In this document: positions 9,317-16,961 of the stretch, piece by piece
Position numbering within the stretch: the stretch's first letter is position 1
Layout of the letters: each line of letters begins with the position of its first letter
Origin: Acidaminococcaceae bacterium
Lineage (GTDB): Bacteria; Bacillota; Negativicutes; Acidaminococcales; Acidaminococcaceae
Assembly: GCA_944390935.1 (NCBI GenBank)
Contig: CALXRU010000014.1
Span: forward strand, 1 to 44,642
Direction: 5' to 3'
Length of the DNA: 44,642 nucleotides
Translations under genes and position numbers: made by a program
Notes under the pieces: generated by a model
The model's input: the letters and a program-made list of their open reading frames with translations, nothing else
What the model was told of the DNA's origin: nothing
The model's database searches: none

Positions 9317-9477
9317 GCTTTAGCCGGAACGGCTAAGCCCTTGTCAGGTGGCGGATGAGTGATAAAGTATATATAAAAATTTAAAAAGTACGGTTTAACA
9401 CCTGACACTTCCCCAGCAACAAGACCGTAAAACTTTCGGATTACGCAAAAGTTAAAGTCTTGTTGGGGGGGAAGTGT
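9317..9477. repeat. Cluster of inverted repeats in a gene-free stretch
   Basis: No gene is seen between 9293 and 9537. The region instead holds TAGCC/GGCTA (9321-9335), TGTCAGGTG (9342-9350) facing CACCTGACA (9399-9407), and a 21-base arm 9405-9425 pairing with 9457-9477 at 19 of 21 positions. The 9399-9407 arm overlaps the 9405 arm, so the two folds exclude each other. TATAAT follows at 9482-9487. Function unknown. Confidence 0.5.
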
Positions 9478-9537
9478 GTGATATAATTTTAGAAAATTAA
9501 AATGATGAGTTAAGATAAAAAATATATGAGTTTATAA

Positions 9538-9566
9538 TAGACATTACACTTTAAGTACGGTATAAT
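9538..9566 (+). promoter_or_regulatory. Promoter for the candidate structured RNA / HTH gene
   Basis: TAGACA (9538-9543), a 17-bp spacer and a perfect TATAAT (9561-9566). Transcription would start near 9573, just before three large hairpins. Confidence 0.5.
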
Positions 9567-9572
9567 TATATA

Positions 9573-9862
9573 AAACATATAAAATTTCATATAAAAGTTT
9601 AAAGGCGCCTCTCTTAAGAGAGATTCAAAACCCCGCTAAGTCTTCCTTCTTATATTAGCATACACGAGAGGCGCTTTTATAAATCCGGTTAAAATACGGG
9701 CTGCCGTGTTTTAATATAAGCGCCTCCGGGGATTATCAATTATAAAGGCTGTCTTCCCATAACAGGTTATTGATGTGGGGGCGCTTAATGCAGTAAGTTA
9801 CTGCCCGCGGAACGACAAAAGAAGTCTGTCCAATCTTTCCCACAATATTCTGCGGGCAGGTA
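9573..9862 (+). ncRNA. Candidate structured RNA or long structured 5' leader
   Basis: Four consecutive hairpins follow the promoter. A: 9601-9613 with 9666-9678 (13 bp, one G-U). A short one: 9691-9699 with 9704-9712. B: 9717-9727 with 9777-9787 (11 bp), plus an inner stem 9735-9740/9769-9774. C: 9801-9808 with 9852-9859. A, B and C each span 60-80 nt. A and B close with the same GCGCCTC-type helix, and their loops share GTCTTCC. No open frame is convincing here. It matches no RNA family I can name and lacks a T-box sequence. It could be a free RNA, or the leader of the HTH gene that begins 48 bp later. Confidence 0.4.
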
Positions 9863-9910
9863 CTTATAAATTTCAGGCAAGGTTAAATTTTTAATAAAGT
9901 GGGTGTTTGT

Positions 9911-10246
9911 GTGGAAACTAAACCATTTGACAAAGCGAGATTTAAACACATTGCCGGTGACGGTGTAGCGGAAGACTTTAACTATATGCCCCGCAGCAAT
10001 CTGGGCATGCGCAAATGGGAGATTAAGGTCCGTTATCCGGACGGTAAATGCAAGGTTGTGGTTATGCGTGACAGCGGGTTCAGTATTACCGGCGAAGTAA
10101 TTGACGTTAACGAATTTACTTCGCGCGAGCAGCGCAACGCGGAGATTTACCGTTTGTACCACGAACATGCTTTATCGCAGGTATTTTTAGGCAAGCTGTT
10201 CAGCATCAGCCAGCCGTCGGTATCGCTTATAGTGAATGGAAAATAA
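9911..10246 (+). CDS. Small helix-turn-helix protein, unknown role
   Basis: About 111 residues. The C-terminal third (ERNAEIYRLYHEHALSQVF is nearly this; the core is LYHEHALSQVFLGKLFSIS then QPSVSLIVNGK) reads as a helix-turn-helix of the kind found in small transposon or phage regulators. The N-terminal part is a short charged domain with KWEIKVRYPDGK. GTG 9911 is chosen because AAAGTGGG lies about seven bases upstream; GTG 9899 has no ribosome site. It sits alone behind the hairpin cluster and before a terminator, so it may act on that cluster (inference). Confidence 0.6.
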   Translation: METKPFDKARFKHIAGDGVAEDFNYMPRSNLGMRKWEIKVRYPDGKCKVVVMRDSGFSITGEVIDVNEFTSREQRNAEIYRLYHEHALSQVFLGKLFSISQPSVSLIVNGK

Positions 10247-10253
10247 AAAACAT

Positions 10254-10300
10254 AAAAGCCAAAGGCTGTACTTTTTACGGTATATGCCTTTGGCTTTTTT
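10254..10300 (+). terminator. Rho-independent terminator after the HTH gene
   Basis: AAAAGCCAAAGGC (10254-10266) pairs perfectly with GCCTTTGGCTTTT (10286-10298), followed by TT. The 19-base loop is larger than usual. Confidence 0.8.
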
Positions 10301-10318
10301 GAAATAGTGCATATAACA

Positions 10319-10475
10319 GCACAATGCTCATACTATTGCAACAGCACAAAAATGCTGCGGCTCCTCCGATTCCGCTCGGGCTGCGCGCCAAGCTCCCGGA
10401 ATGTAGTGCCCTAAATTTTGCCGCCGCAGTTTTTGTTTGCTGTTTTATAGCATAAGCATTGTGCGTTTTTTATTT
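10319..10475. repeat. Long imperfect fold-back element, possible RNA or MITE
   Basis: The arm 10319-10361 matches the reverse complement of 10423-10464 along nearly its whole length, apart from scattered mismatches and small bulges. It encloses about 60 nt with smaller stems. GTTTTTTATTT follows the right arm. No coding frame is convincing. It could be a large terminator, a 6S-like fold-back RNA, or a MITE-like or dispersed repeat. No promoter was found directly before it. Confidence 0.5.
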
Positions 10476-10512
10476 GTTGTTGGCAGGATTTTAAAATTTG
10501 GCGGCGAAATAT

Positions 10513-10541
10513 TCAATCAAACGATTAAATCAAATGATTGA
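10513..10541. promoter_or_regulatory. Tandem operator-like sites before the TetR operon
   Basis: Two copies of AATCAAANGATT (10515-10526 and 10528-10539) start 13 bp apart. An outer palindrome TCAATCA (10513-10519) ... TGATTGA (10535-10541) overlaps them. They lie 20-48 bp before the TetR start, where autoregulation is usual for this family. Confidence 0.55.
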
Positions 10542-10560
10542 TTGAAAGAAGGGTAAAATT

Positions 10561-11172
10561 ATGAACGGCGAAGCAGGCAAAAGAGAAAAACTTATCCGCG
10601 CGGCGATGGAACTTTTTGCCGAAGACGGCTACGATAAAGTAAGCATCAGGCAGATTGCCGCTGCGGCAGGCGTTAACAGTTCGATGATTTCATATTATTT
10701 TAACGGCAAAAGCGGCTTGTACGAGGCGATTGTGAAAGAGCTTCTGCAAAATTTTGACAGCTTTATCGGCAGTGTGCGGGCGGAAGAAGTTGAGCCGCGC
10801 GAAGGTTTGCGCCTGTATGTGCAGACCATCAGCAGGCTGTATGCTAAATACCCGCCGTCGTTTGTCAAGCTGGTGTACCGCGAGCTTTTGAACCCTTCGG
10901 AAATTTTTGAGCAGGTTGCGGTAGGACGGTTCAGGCAGAACTTCGGCGTGCTGCTGAATTTAATTGAACGCGGCAAGGCACAGGGCTTGTTTCGCACCGA
11001 TTTGGACAGCGGCAAAATGCTGATGATGTTTATTTCGTCCATCAGCCTGTACTTTTTGGCGCGGCCGATTTACACAAAAATTATCGAGCAGGACGATACC
11101 TTTACGCAGGCGTATTTAGAGCAGGCGGTTGAGGTGTTTATGCGCGGAATAGAGGTGGCGCATGATGAATAA
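10561..11172 (+). CDS. TetR-family regulator of the efflux operon
   Basis: 203 residues. The N-terminal TetR helix-turn-helix (~10-55) includes FAEDGYDKVSIRQIAAAAGV and YYFNGKSGLYEAI. The C-terminal ligand/dimer domain resembles that of CecR (YbiH), which in enterobacteria controls a HlyD-ABC exporter with the same gene order as here. AGAAGGG precedes the ATG. Its end overlaps the adaptor gene by 11 bp, so the two are translationally coupled. Tandem AATCAAANGATT sites upstream suggest it represses its own operon. Ligand unknown. Confidence 0.9.
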   Translation: MNGEAGKREKLIRAAMELFAEDGYDKVSIRQIAAAAGVNSSMISYYFNGKSGLYEAIVKELLQNFDSFIGSVRAEEVEPREGLRLYVQTISRLYAKYPPSFVKLVYRELLNPSEIFEQVAVGRFRQNFGVLLNLIERGKAQGLFRTDLDSGKMLMMFISSISLYFLARPIYTKIIEQDDTFTQAYLEQAVEVFMRGIEVAHDE

Positions 11173-12136
11173 ACGCAAAATTATCGCCGCTGTGGCAGTT
11201 GTGGTTTTGCTGCTGGCGGCGACGGGCTACAAATTATTTTTACAGCGTCAGGCTGATGAAGTTTTAACCGGCACGGTTGAAGCGACCAAGGCCGATATTG
11301 CCCCGCGCATTGGCGGATATCTGCGTGTGCGCACTGTTAAAGAGGGCGACAAACTGCAAAAGGGCGAGCTGGCGGCGCAGATTGATACGCGTGATTTGGA
11401 GGCGCAGCTGGCGGAAAGCAGGGCGGCGTATGCGAAAGCGCAGTCGCAGCTTGTGGATTTGGTTAAGGGCGCACGCCCGCAGGAGCTGCGTGAAGCGGAA
11501 GCCAAAACTATGGCGGCGCAGAGCGTTTACGAACAGACGCATGCTGACCGTTTGCGTTACGAAAAATTGTACGCCGACGGTGCGGTATCGCGTCAGCAAT
11601 ATGACAAGGCTTTGGCTGATGATTTGGTAGCGGCCAATAATTTAGCGGCGGCGCGCGAGGCGGAGGCTTTGCTTTTGGCTGGCAGCCGTGTGGACGAGAT
11701 TGAGGCGCAGCGCGCCGAAGTAAAACGCACGGAAGCGGCTGTGGAAGCGGCGGAGATAAATTTGAACGATGCTTCGCTGTACAGCCCTGTTGACGGCGTG
11801 GTGTTAAGCAAAAATTACGAGGTGGGCGAATACGTCGCTGCCGGCAGCGCGGTGCTGACCGTTGCCGATTTGAATGACTGCTGGGTGCGTGTGTACGTGC
11901 CTTCGGACATGCTGGGCAGCATTAAAATCGGGCAGGAATGTGATGTGAACATCGACGCTTATCCGGACAGGACTTTTACGGGCAAAATTACGGAAATCAG
12001 CGACAGCGCGGAATATACGCCGCGGCAGAGCATTACCAAACGCGAGCGCGCCAATTTGGTGTTTGCGGTTAAGGTGGCGCTGCCGAATGAGGAGGGCATC
12101 TTTAAGCCGGGCATGGTGGCGGATGTTAGCTTGTAA
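11162..12136 (+). CDS. HlyD/MFP-family periplasmic adaptor of an ABC exporter
   Basis: 324 residues with an N-terminal membrane anchor (~4-24, IIAAVAVVVLLLAATGY), a lipoyl/barrel-sandwich half (GTVEATKADIAPRIGGYL), a long helical hairpin with heptad character (~75-195), the second lipoyl half (LYSPVDGVVLSKNYEVGE) and a beta-barrel end. Adaptors of this type bridge an inner-membrane ABC exporter to an outer-membrane channel, which fits a double-membrane cell. No outer-membrane TolC-like gene is adjacent. It resembles YbhG. Its stop overlaps the next start (TAATG). Confidence 0.9.
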   Translation: MMNKRKIIAAVAVVVLLLAATGYKLFLQRQADEVLTGTVEATKADIAPRIGGYLRVRTVKEGDKLQKGELAAQIDTRDLEAQLAESRAAYAKAQSQLVDLVKGARPQELREAEAKTMAAQSVYEQTHADRLRYEKLYADGAVSRQQYDKALADDLVAANNLAAAREAEALLLAGSRVDEIEAQRAEVKRTEAAVEAAEINLNDASLYSPVDGVVLSKNYEVGEYVAAGSAVLTVADLNDCWVRVYVPSDMLGSIKIGQECDVNIDAYPDRTFTGKITEISDSAEYTPRQSITKRERANLVFAVKVALPNEEGIFKPGMVADVSL

Positions 12137-13044
12137 TGATGGAATACGCGATTGAAACAAGGGATTTAACCTGTAAATTCGGCAATTTTACAGCTGTAGA
12201 CAAATTAAATATCCGCGTGGCGCCGGGGCAGATTTACGGATTTTTAGGCTCGAATGGCAGCGGCAAATCGACCAGTATCCGCATGTTGTGCGGACTATTA
12301 AAACCTGCGGCGGGCAGCGGCACGGTGCTGGGCTACGACGTTGAAACGCAGGCGGAAAAAATTAAGGAACACATAGGTTATATGTCGCAGAAGTTCAGTT
12401 TGTATCTGGATTTGACGGTGTTTGAGAACCTTGATTTTTATGCCGGTATGTACGGGCTGCGCGGCGCGGAAAAGCTTGCGCGCGTAAACGAAATGATTGC
12501 TGAAATGCAGCTTGAAGATAAACGCGACGCGCTTTCGGCGACGCTTTCCGGCGGGCTTAAGCAGCGCCTTGCTTTGGCGTGCGCCATTTTGCACAAGCCG
12601 CGCCTACTCTTTTTGGATGAGCCGACGAGTGCGGTTGACCCTATCTCGCGCCGCAGCTTCTGGCAGATTATCCACGGTTTGGCGCTTGGCGGCACGACGA
12701 TGGTTGTAACCACGCATTTTATGGAAGAAGCGGAGCACTGCGACGAAATGGTGTTCCTTGACGCGGGCAAAATGGTGGCGCAGGGCAGCCCCAAAGCGCT
12801 GAAGGACAGCATTAAGGAAGTGCTGGTAAGCATTGCCAGCGACGATTCCATTAAGCTGCGCGATGAAATACGCCGCAGTTTGCCGGTGATTGATGCTTAC
12901 ATCTTCGGGCGTGAGCTGCGGCTTTTAATGCGGCGGGAAGACATGGGCGCGCTGACCGGCTATGCGTATAATATTATTGAACCGAGCATGGAGGACGTTT
13001 TTTCATACTATCTTGATAAACGGAAAGGCGGTGGCGGTGTATGA
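12136..13044 (+). CDS. ABC exporter ATP-binding protein
   Basis: 302 residues with one nucleotide-binding domain: Walker A GSNGSGKST (~39), Q-loop MSQKF, signature LSGGLKQRLALA (~141), Walker B LLFLDEPTSAVDP and H-loop TTHFMEE. About 70 residues of C-terminal regulatory domain follow. It powers the permease encoded next. In the related YbhF two NBDs are fused in one chain; here a single NBD must dimerise. Either ATG 12136 or ATG 12139 may start it. The stop overlaps the permease start as ATGA. Confidence 0.93.
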   Translation: MMEYAIETRDLTCKFGNFTAVDKLNIRVAPGQIYGFLGSNGSGKSTSIRMLCGLLKPAAGSGTVLGYDVETQAEKIKEHIGYMSQKFSLYLDLTVFENLDFYAGMYGLRGAEKLARVNEMIAEMQLEDKRDALSATLSGGLKQRLALACAILHKPRLLFLDEPTSAVDPISRRSFWQIIHGLALGGTTMVVTTHFMEEAEHCDEMVFLDAGKMVAQGSPKALKDSIKEVLVSIASDDSIKLRDEIRRSLPVIDAYIFGRELRLLMRREDMGALTGYAYNIIEPSMEDVFSYYLDKRKGGGGV

Positions 13045-14159
13045 ACAGGCTGCTGGCGCTTTTAAAAAAAGAATTTATCCAGATGCGGCGCGATAAGTTA
13101 TCGCTGGGCATTATGCTGTTCATGCCCGTTATGCAGCTGATAATTTTCGGCTTTGCCATCAACACCGACGTTAAGCATTTAAAAACGGCGGTGTTCGACC
13201 AGTCGCTGACGCAGGAAAGCCGCGAGCTTTTGACGGGCTTTACCGCCAGCGAATATTTTGATATTGAATTTGTTGAAGACAGCTTTGACGATGTTAATTA
13301 CCGGCTGGACAGCGGCGACGCCAAGGTCGGCATCATCATCCCGCCCGATTTGGACAGCAATCTGGAGCATAACCGTCCTACGCCCATACAGGTGCTGGTG
13401 GACGCTACCGATTCGCAGTCGGCGGCATCGGCAATCAGCGCGGCGCAGTCCATAGGCATGTTAAAATCGCAGGAGGCGCTGGCTGAAAAGAGCGGGTTGC
13501 ACGGCACGCCGCCCAATTTGTACGACGTGCGTGTGCGCGCCTGGTACAACCAGGATTTTGTAACGGCGTTTTACATGGTGCCGGGGCTGATGGGCACAAT
13601 TTTAACGCTGACGATGGTGATGATAACCTCCATGGCGATTGTGCGCGAGCGCGAAACCGGCACGCTGGAGCAGCTGATGGTAACGCCGCTGAAAACATGG
13701 GAACTGATGCTCGGCAAAATCATCCCCTATATTTTTGTCGGCTATGTGCAGATAACGGTGGCGCTGATGGTTGGTCTGTTTGTATTTGACGTACCAGTGC
13801 GCGGCAGTTTGCTGCTGCTGTATGTGCTGTCGCTGTTTTTTATCGTCGCGTCGCTGACGCTGGGCGTTTTAATATCAAGCTATGCGCGCACGCAGATACA
13901 GGCGATGGAGATGTCGTTCTTCGTCATCCTGCCAAGCATTATGCTGTCGGGCTTCGTGTTCCCGCGCGAATCCATGCCGCAGATTTTTTACTGGCTGGGC
14001 GACGTGCTGCCGCTGACATATTACCTGCAAATTCTGCGCGGCATCTTTTTAAAGGGCAACGGGCTGGCGTTTTTGTGGGGGCAGGTAGCGGCGCTGCTGG
14101 TGTTTATCCTGCTGACGCTGGGGCTGAGCATTAAAAAATTTGTGAAAAAACTGAACTGA
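13041..14159 (+). CDS. ABC-2 type exporter permease
   Basis: 372 residues: one N-terminal helix (~22-42), a large extracytoplasmic domain (~45-170), then five helices from ~176 to the end, as in the ABC2_membrane_3 / YbhS-YbhR group. The motif RERETGTLEQLMVTPL lies between helices 2 and 3 and is the usual coupling region. Only one permease gene is present, whereas the ybh operon has two, so the pore is probably a homodimer. It is last in the four-gene TetR-HlyD-ABC-permease operon. Likely substrates are drugs or other toxic small molecules (inference). Confidence 0.92.
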   Translation: MNRLLALLKKEFIQMRRDKLSLGIMLFMPVMQLIIFGFAINTDVKHLKTAVFDQSLTQESRELLTGFTASEYFDIEFVEDSFDDVNYRLDSGDAKVGIIIPPDLDSNLEHNRPTPIQVLVDATDSQSAASAISAAQSIGMLKSQEALAEKSGLHGTPPNLYDVRVRAWYNQDFVTAFYMVPGLMGTILTLTMVMITSMAIVRERETGTLEQLMVTPLKTWELMLGKIIPYIFVGYVQITVALMVGLFVFDVPVRGSLLLLYVLSLFFIVASLTLGVLISSYARTQIQAMEMSFFVILPSIMLSGFVFPRESMPQIFYWLGDVLPLTYYLQILRGIFLKGNGLAFLWGQVAALLVFILLTLGLSIKKFVKKLN

Positions 14160-14171
14160 AATTATTAAAAG

Positions 14172-14223
14172 ACCCTCCGGTATGTTATAATTTACTTATG
14201 TAAACAAAACGTATCCGGAGGGT
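14172..14223 (+). promoter_or_regulatory. Promoter inside a hairpin that covers the trmK ribosome site
   Basis: ACCCTCCGG (14172-14180) is a perfect complement of CCGGAGGGT (14215-14223). The right arm contains the GGAGGG ribosome site three bases before the trmK ATG. TATAAT lies in the loop (14186-14191), with only a weak -35 (TATTAA). Transcripts entering from the ABC operon could mask the ribosome site; transcripts starting in the loop could not. Confidence 0.45.
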
Positions 14224-14225
14224 TT

Positions 14226-14924
14226 ATGAATATAGGAGCAAGGCTTGAAGCAGTGGCAAAACTGGTGCCGCAGGGCTGCATTTTGGCTGATATCGGCACC
14301 GACCACGCGTATTTGCCGGTGTGGCTGCTGCAAAAAGGGCAAATTAAAGCCGCCGTTGCTGCGGATATTGCGGCAGGACCGTGCCGTGCGGCGCAGACCA
14401 ATATCGGCATGTACGGCCTGCGCGATAAAATTGAAGTGCGCATGGGCAGCGGGCTGACGGTGTTAAAGCCGGGCGAGGTTGACGGTGCTGTTATCGCCGG
14501 TATGGGCGGCAGTACGATTATTGAAATTTTACAGGAAGCGCCCGAAGTTGCGGCGGCGCTGAAATTTTTAATTGTGCAGCCAATGGCAGGCGCTGCGGGC
14601 TTGCGCAGATGGGCGTGCCAGAACGGCTGGCGCATTGCGGATGAGGCACTGGCGGAAGAACCGCAGCATCTTTATGAAATTATTTTGCTGGAGCACGGTG
14701 AAGAAACCGCTCACAGCGATTTGGAATATGAAATAGGCCCGCGTCTGCTGGAAAAACGCCCGCTGCTTTTGGCAAAGCATTTGGCAAAACTGCAAAACGC
14801 TTACAAGCACACGCTGGACAGCATGGCAAAAAGCGCGCAGGCACAGCAAAGCGAAAAATATAAAAAATTACAGGAGCTTTATGCCGGATTGGAGGAATTG
14901 AGGCATGAGTGCGGTTGTAAATGA
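14226..14924 (+). CDS. trmK: tRNA (adenine(22)-N1)-methyltransferase
   Basis: 232 residues of the TrmK (YqfN) family, which methylates N1 of A22 in tRNA using S-adenosylmethionine. The SAM-binding motif is LADIGTDHAYLPVWLL (~20), followed by AADIAAGPC, GSGLTVL and AGMGGSTI. The C-terminal ~80 residues form the helical coiled-coil domain of the family. It overlaps the Nif3-like gene by 20 bp. The trmK-nif3 pair is common in Firmicutes. A hairpin may control its ribosome site. Confidence 0.92.
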   Translation: MNIGARLEAVAKLVPQGCILADIGTDHAYLPVWLLQKGQIKAAVAADIAAGPCRAAQTNIGMYGLRDKIEVRMGSGLTVLKPGEVDGAVIAGMGGSTIIEILQEAPEVAAALKFLIVQPMAGAAGLRRWACQNGWRIADEALAEEPQHLYEIILLEHGEETAHSDLEYEIGPRLLEKRPLLLAKHLAKLQNAYKHTLDSMAKSAQAQQSEKYKKLQELYAGLEELRHECGCK

Positions 14925-15699
14925 CATTATAAAAATTATGGACGGCATCGCCCCGCGCGAACTGGCCGAAAGCTGGGACAACGCCGGTTTTTTAATCGGC
15001 CGCAGGGATAACGCCGTAAAAAAAATCATGGTGGCGCTGGATGTATCGCCAGAGGTTGTCCAGCAGGCGGTTGCGCAGAAGGTGGACATGCTGGTAACGC
15101 ACCACCCGCCGATTTTTAAGCCGCTGAAAGCTATCTGCGACAGCAGCTGGCAAAGCGCATTGCTGTTAAAATGTATTGAAAACGGCATTGCCGTGTACAG
15201 CGCGCACACGAGCCTTGACAGCGTGCTGGGCGGCGTTAACGACGTACTGGCGGAAAAGCTGGGGCTGCAAAACGTAACCACACTGGTTAACGGCTGTGAG
15301 GACGGCGGTTCGCTGGGGCGCGTCGGTACCTTGCCGCAAAAAATGGAATTTGACGCTTTTGCCGCTATGGTTAAGCGCGTGCTGGGGCTGGAATTTGTAA
15401 CCGGCATCAGCGCGGGCAAAGTAGTGCACAAGGTTGCCCTGTGCGGCGGCGCGGGCATTGATTTTGTTGCCGAAGCGCTGGAGCACGGCGCGGATACTTA
15501 CGTTACCGGCGACATTAAATACCACGAAGCGCAGAACGCCGTGTTCAGCGGGCTGAATTTGATTGACGCCACGCATCAGGGAACGGAGCTGCCGGTGGTG
15601 ACGGTGCTGGCCGATAAAATTGCGCTGCGCCTTGCGGCAGCCGGTTTGGGCGCACAGGTGCTGACGGCGCACGAAACCTTACTTTTTAAGCAATATTGA
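14905..15699 (+). CDS. Nif3-like dinuclear metal-centre protein
   Basis: 264 residues of the Nif3/YqfO family, the short form without the middle PII-like insertion found in B. subtilis YqfO. Family metal ligands are visible: VTHHPPIF (~65), SAHTSLDS (~95) and the C-terminal DATHQGTELP (His, Glu ~220). Proposed roles include GTP cyclohydrolase or a metal chaperone, but the function is not settled. GGAGG upstream supports ATG 14905 inside the end of trmK. Confidence 0.9.
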   Translation: MSAVVNDIIKIMDGIAPRELAESWDNAGFLIGRRDNAVKKIMVALDVSPEVVQQAVAQKVDMLVTHHPPIFKPLKAICDSSWQSALLLKCIENGIAVYSAHTSLDSVLGGVNDVLAEKLGLQNVTTLVNGCEDGGSLGRVGTLPQKMEFDAFAAMVKRVLGLEFVTGISAGKVVHKVALCGGAGIDFVAEALEHGADTYVTGDIKYHEAQNAVFSGLNLIDATHQGTELPVVTVLADKIALRLAAAGLGAQVLTAHETLLFKQY

Positions 15700-15718
15700 T
15701 GAATTGAGGTACAAATAT

Positions 15719-16642
15719 ATGATTAGTGAATTTAAAGCGGGCGCAAAAATCTGCCAGTCTGTACTGATGAGGGTGCAGCGCGTGGGCACATCAAGCAACG
15801 GCGCGCCTTTTGCCCGCGGCTTACTGGAGGACAACAGCGGCAAAATACCGTTTATTACTTTTGAAGCGCCGATTGTTGAAAAACTGCGCGACATGGACGG
15901 CCCTGCGCCGATGATGGTCAGCGGCAGCGTGGATATCAACAAGTTCAGCGGCGAAATGGCTTTGCAGGTTATTATAAAAAAAGTCAGCGACATTGTGCCG
16001 GAGGACGACATCAGCAACCTGCTGCCGGAAGGCGATTTTGACCACGCAGCTTATAAGGAAAAGTTCGACCGCCTGATTAAAAGCGTTTTAACGCCGGGGC
16101 TGCGCCTGGTGCTGGATAATGTCTTTGAAGGCGAAACCTACGAGCGCTTTTTGCGCAACCCTGCGGGCATGCGCCTGCATCATGCCTATATCGGCGGGCT
16201 TTTGCAGCACTCTGTCGATGTGGCGACGCTGGCTTCCAACATGGCGGATACCATCGGCGGCGTTGATAAGGATTTAATTGTTGCCGGTGCGCTGCTGCAT
16301 GATGTCGGCAAGCTGCGCGAAATTTCTGCTTCCATGGGCTTCCCGTATACGACGGAAGGGCGGCTTTTGGGGCACATCAGCATGAGCGCGGCGATGGTGC
16401 AGGAGGCGGCAGCCAAAGCGCGCGTTACCGGTCCCAAATTGCAGCACCTGCTGCATATTGTGCTGGCGCACCACGGAGAGCCTGAAAAAGGTTCGCCGGT
16501 TGCCTGCGCCACCAAAGAAGCATTTATTGTGCATTACGCCGACGAGTTGGACGCGATTATGAACCAGTACAAAAAAACGGACGGCAAAAATCCGTGGGAA
16601 TTTAACAAAATGTTGCAGCGTTATCTTTTAACCAACGCATAA
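15719..16642 (+). CDS. YhaM-like 3'-5' exoribonuclease (OB fold + HD domain)
   Basis: About 307 residues: an OB-type nucleic-acid-binding domain (~10-95), then an HD phosphohydrolase domain (~145-290) with HHAYIGGLLQHS, LLHDVGKL, HIVLAHHGE and VHYADELDA. YhaM-type enzymes degrade RNA and single-stranded DNA from the 3' end. ATG 15719 has TGAGGT eight bases upstream and is preferred over the in-frame TTG 15704. It follows the Nif3-like gene by 19 bp and is probably in the same operon. Confidence 0.88.
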   Translation: MISEFKAGAKICQSVLMRVQRVGTSSNGAPFARGLLEDNSGKIPFITFEAPIVEKLRDMDGPAPMMVSGSVDINKFSGEMALQVIIKKVSDIVPEDDISNLLPEGDFDHAAYKEKFDRLIKSVLTPGLRLVLDNVFEGETYERFLRNPAGMRLHHAYIGGLLQHSVDVATLASNMADTIGGVDKDLIVAGALLHDVGKLREISASMGFPYTTEGRLLGHISMSAAMVQEAAAKARVTGPKLQHLLHIVLAHHGEPEKGSPVACATKEAFIVHYADELDAIMNQYKKTDGKNPWEFNKMLQRYLLTNA

Positions 16643-16658
16643 AAGCAGGGTGAGCTTT

Positions 16659-16919
16659 ATGGAATGGTTCTTTCTGGGAGCGTTTCTGGCGCTGATTGGC
16701 GTCGTCGGTGAATGGCTGGAGAAAAAGGAAAAGGACGGGCTTTATAATCCGGACAATATTCCGCCTTCCGCGCGCGGCGGTAATCCGCATAATGCGGAGC
16801 AACACCCCTACACGCAGGACGACATTATTTATAAAGACGGGCAGTATTACGAAAACGAAAACAGCGAAGACTGGGAAGAATTTGAGTACGAAATAAGCGA
16901 GGACGAACGCTTTAAATAA
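16659..16919 (+). CDS. Small membrane-anchored acidic protein, unknown
   Basis: About 86 residues: one N-terminal transmembrane helix (WFFLGAFLALIGVVGEWL), a short basic stretch, a proline/asparagine-rich linker, and a strongly acidic tail (many Glu and Asp in the last 30 residues). I do not recognise the family. ATG 16659 is favoured over an in-frame GTG 16650, which lies inside the ribosome site AGGGTGAG. It is probably last in the trmK operon, just before the rnpB promoter. Confidence 0.65.
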   Translation: MEWFFLGAFLALIGVVGEWLEKKEKDGLYNPDNIPPSARGGNPHNAEQHPYTQDDIIYKDGQYYENENSEDWEEFEYEISEDERFK

Positions 16920-16923
16920 TGGC

Positions 16924-16952
16924 TTGACTATTTAACCTTTTTATGCTAAAGT
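16924..16952 (+). promoter_or_regulatory. rnpB promoter
   Basis: TTGACT (16924-16929), 17-bp spacer, TAAAGT (16947-16952). It predicts a start near 16960, which matches the start of the RNase P RNA. Confidence 0.6.
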
Positions 16953-16961
16953 TACTTGCAG

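Noticed and set aside
9573..9898. T-box or another classical riboswitch in the hairpin-rich region
   Set aside because: No AGGGTGGAACCGCG-type T-box sequence and no amino-acid gene follows; the next gene is an HTH protein.
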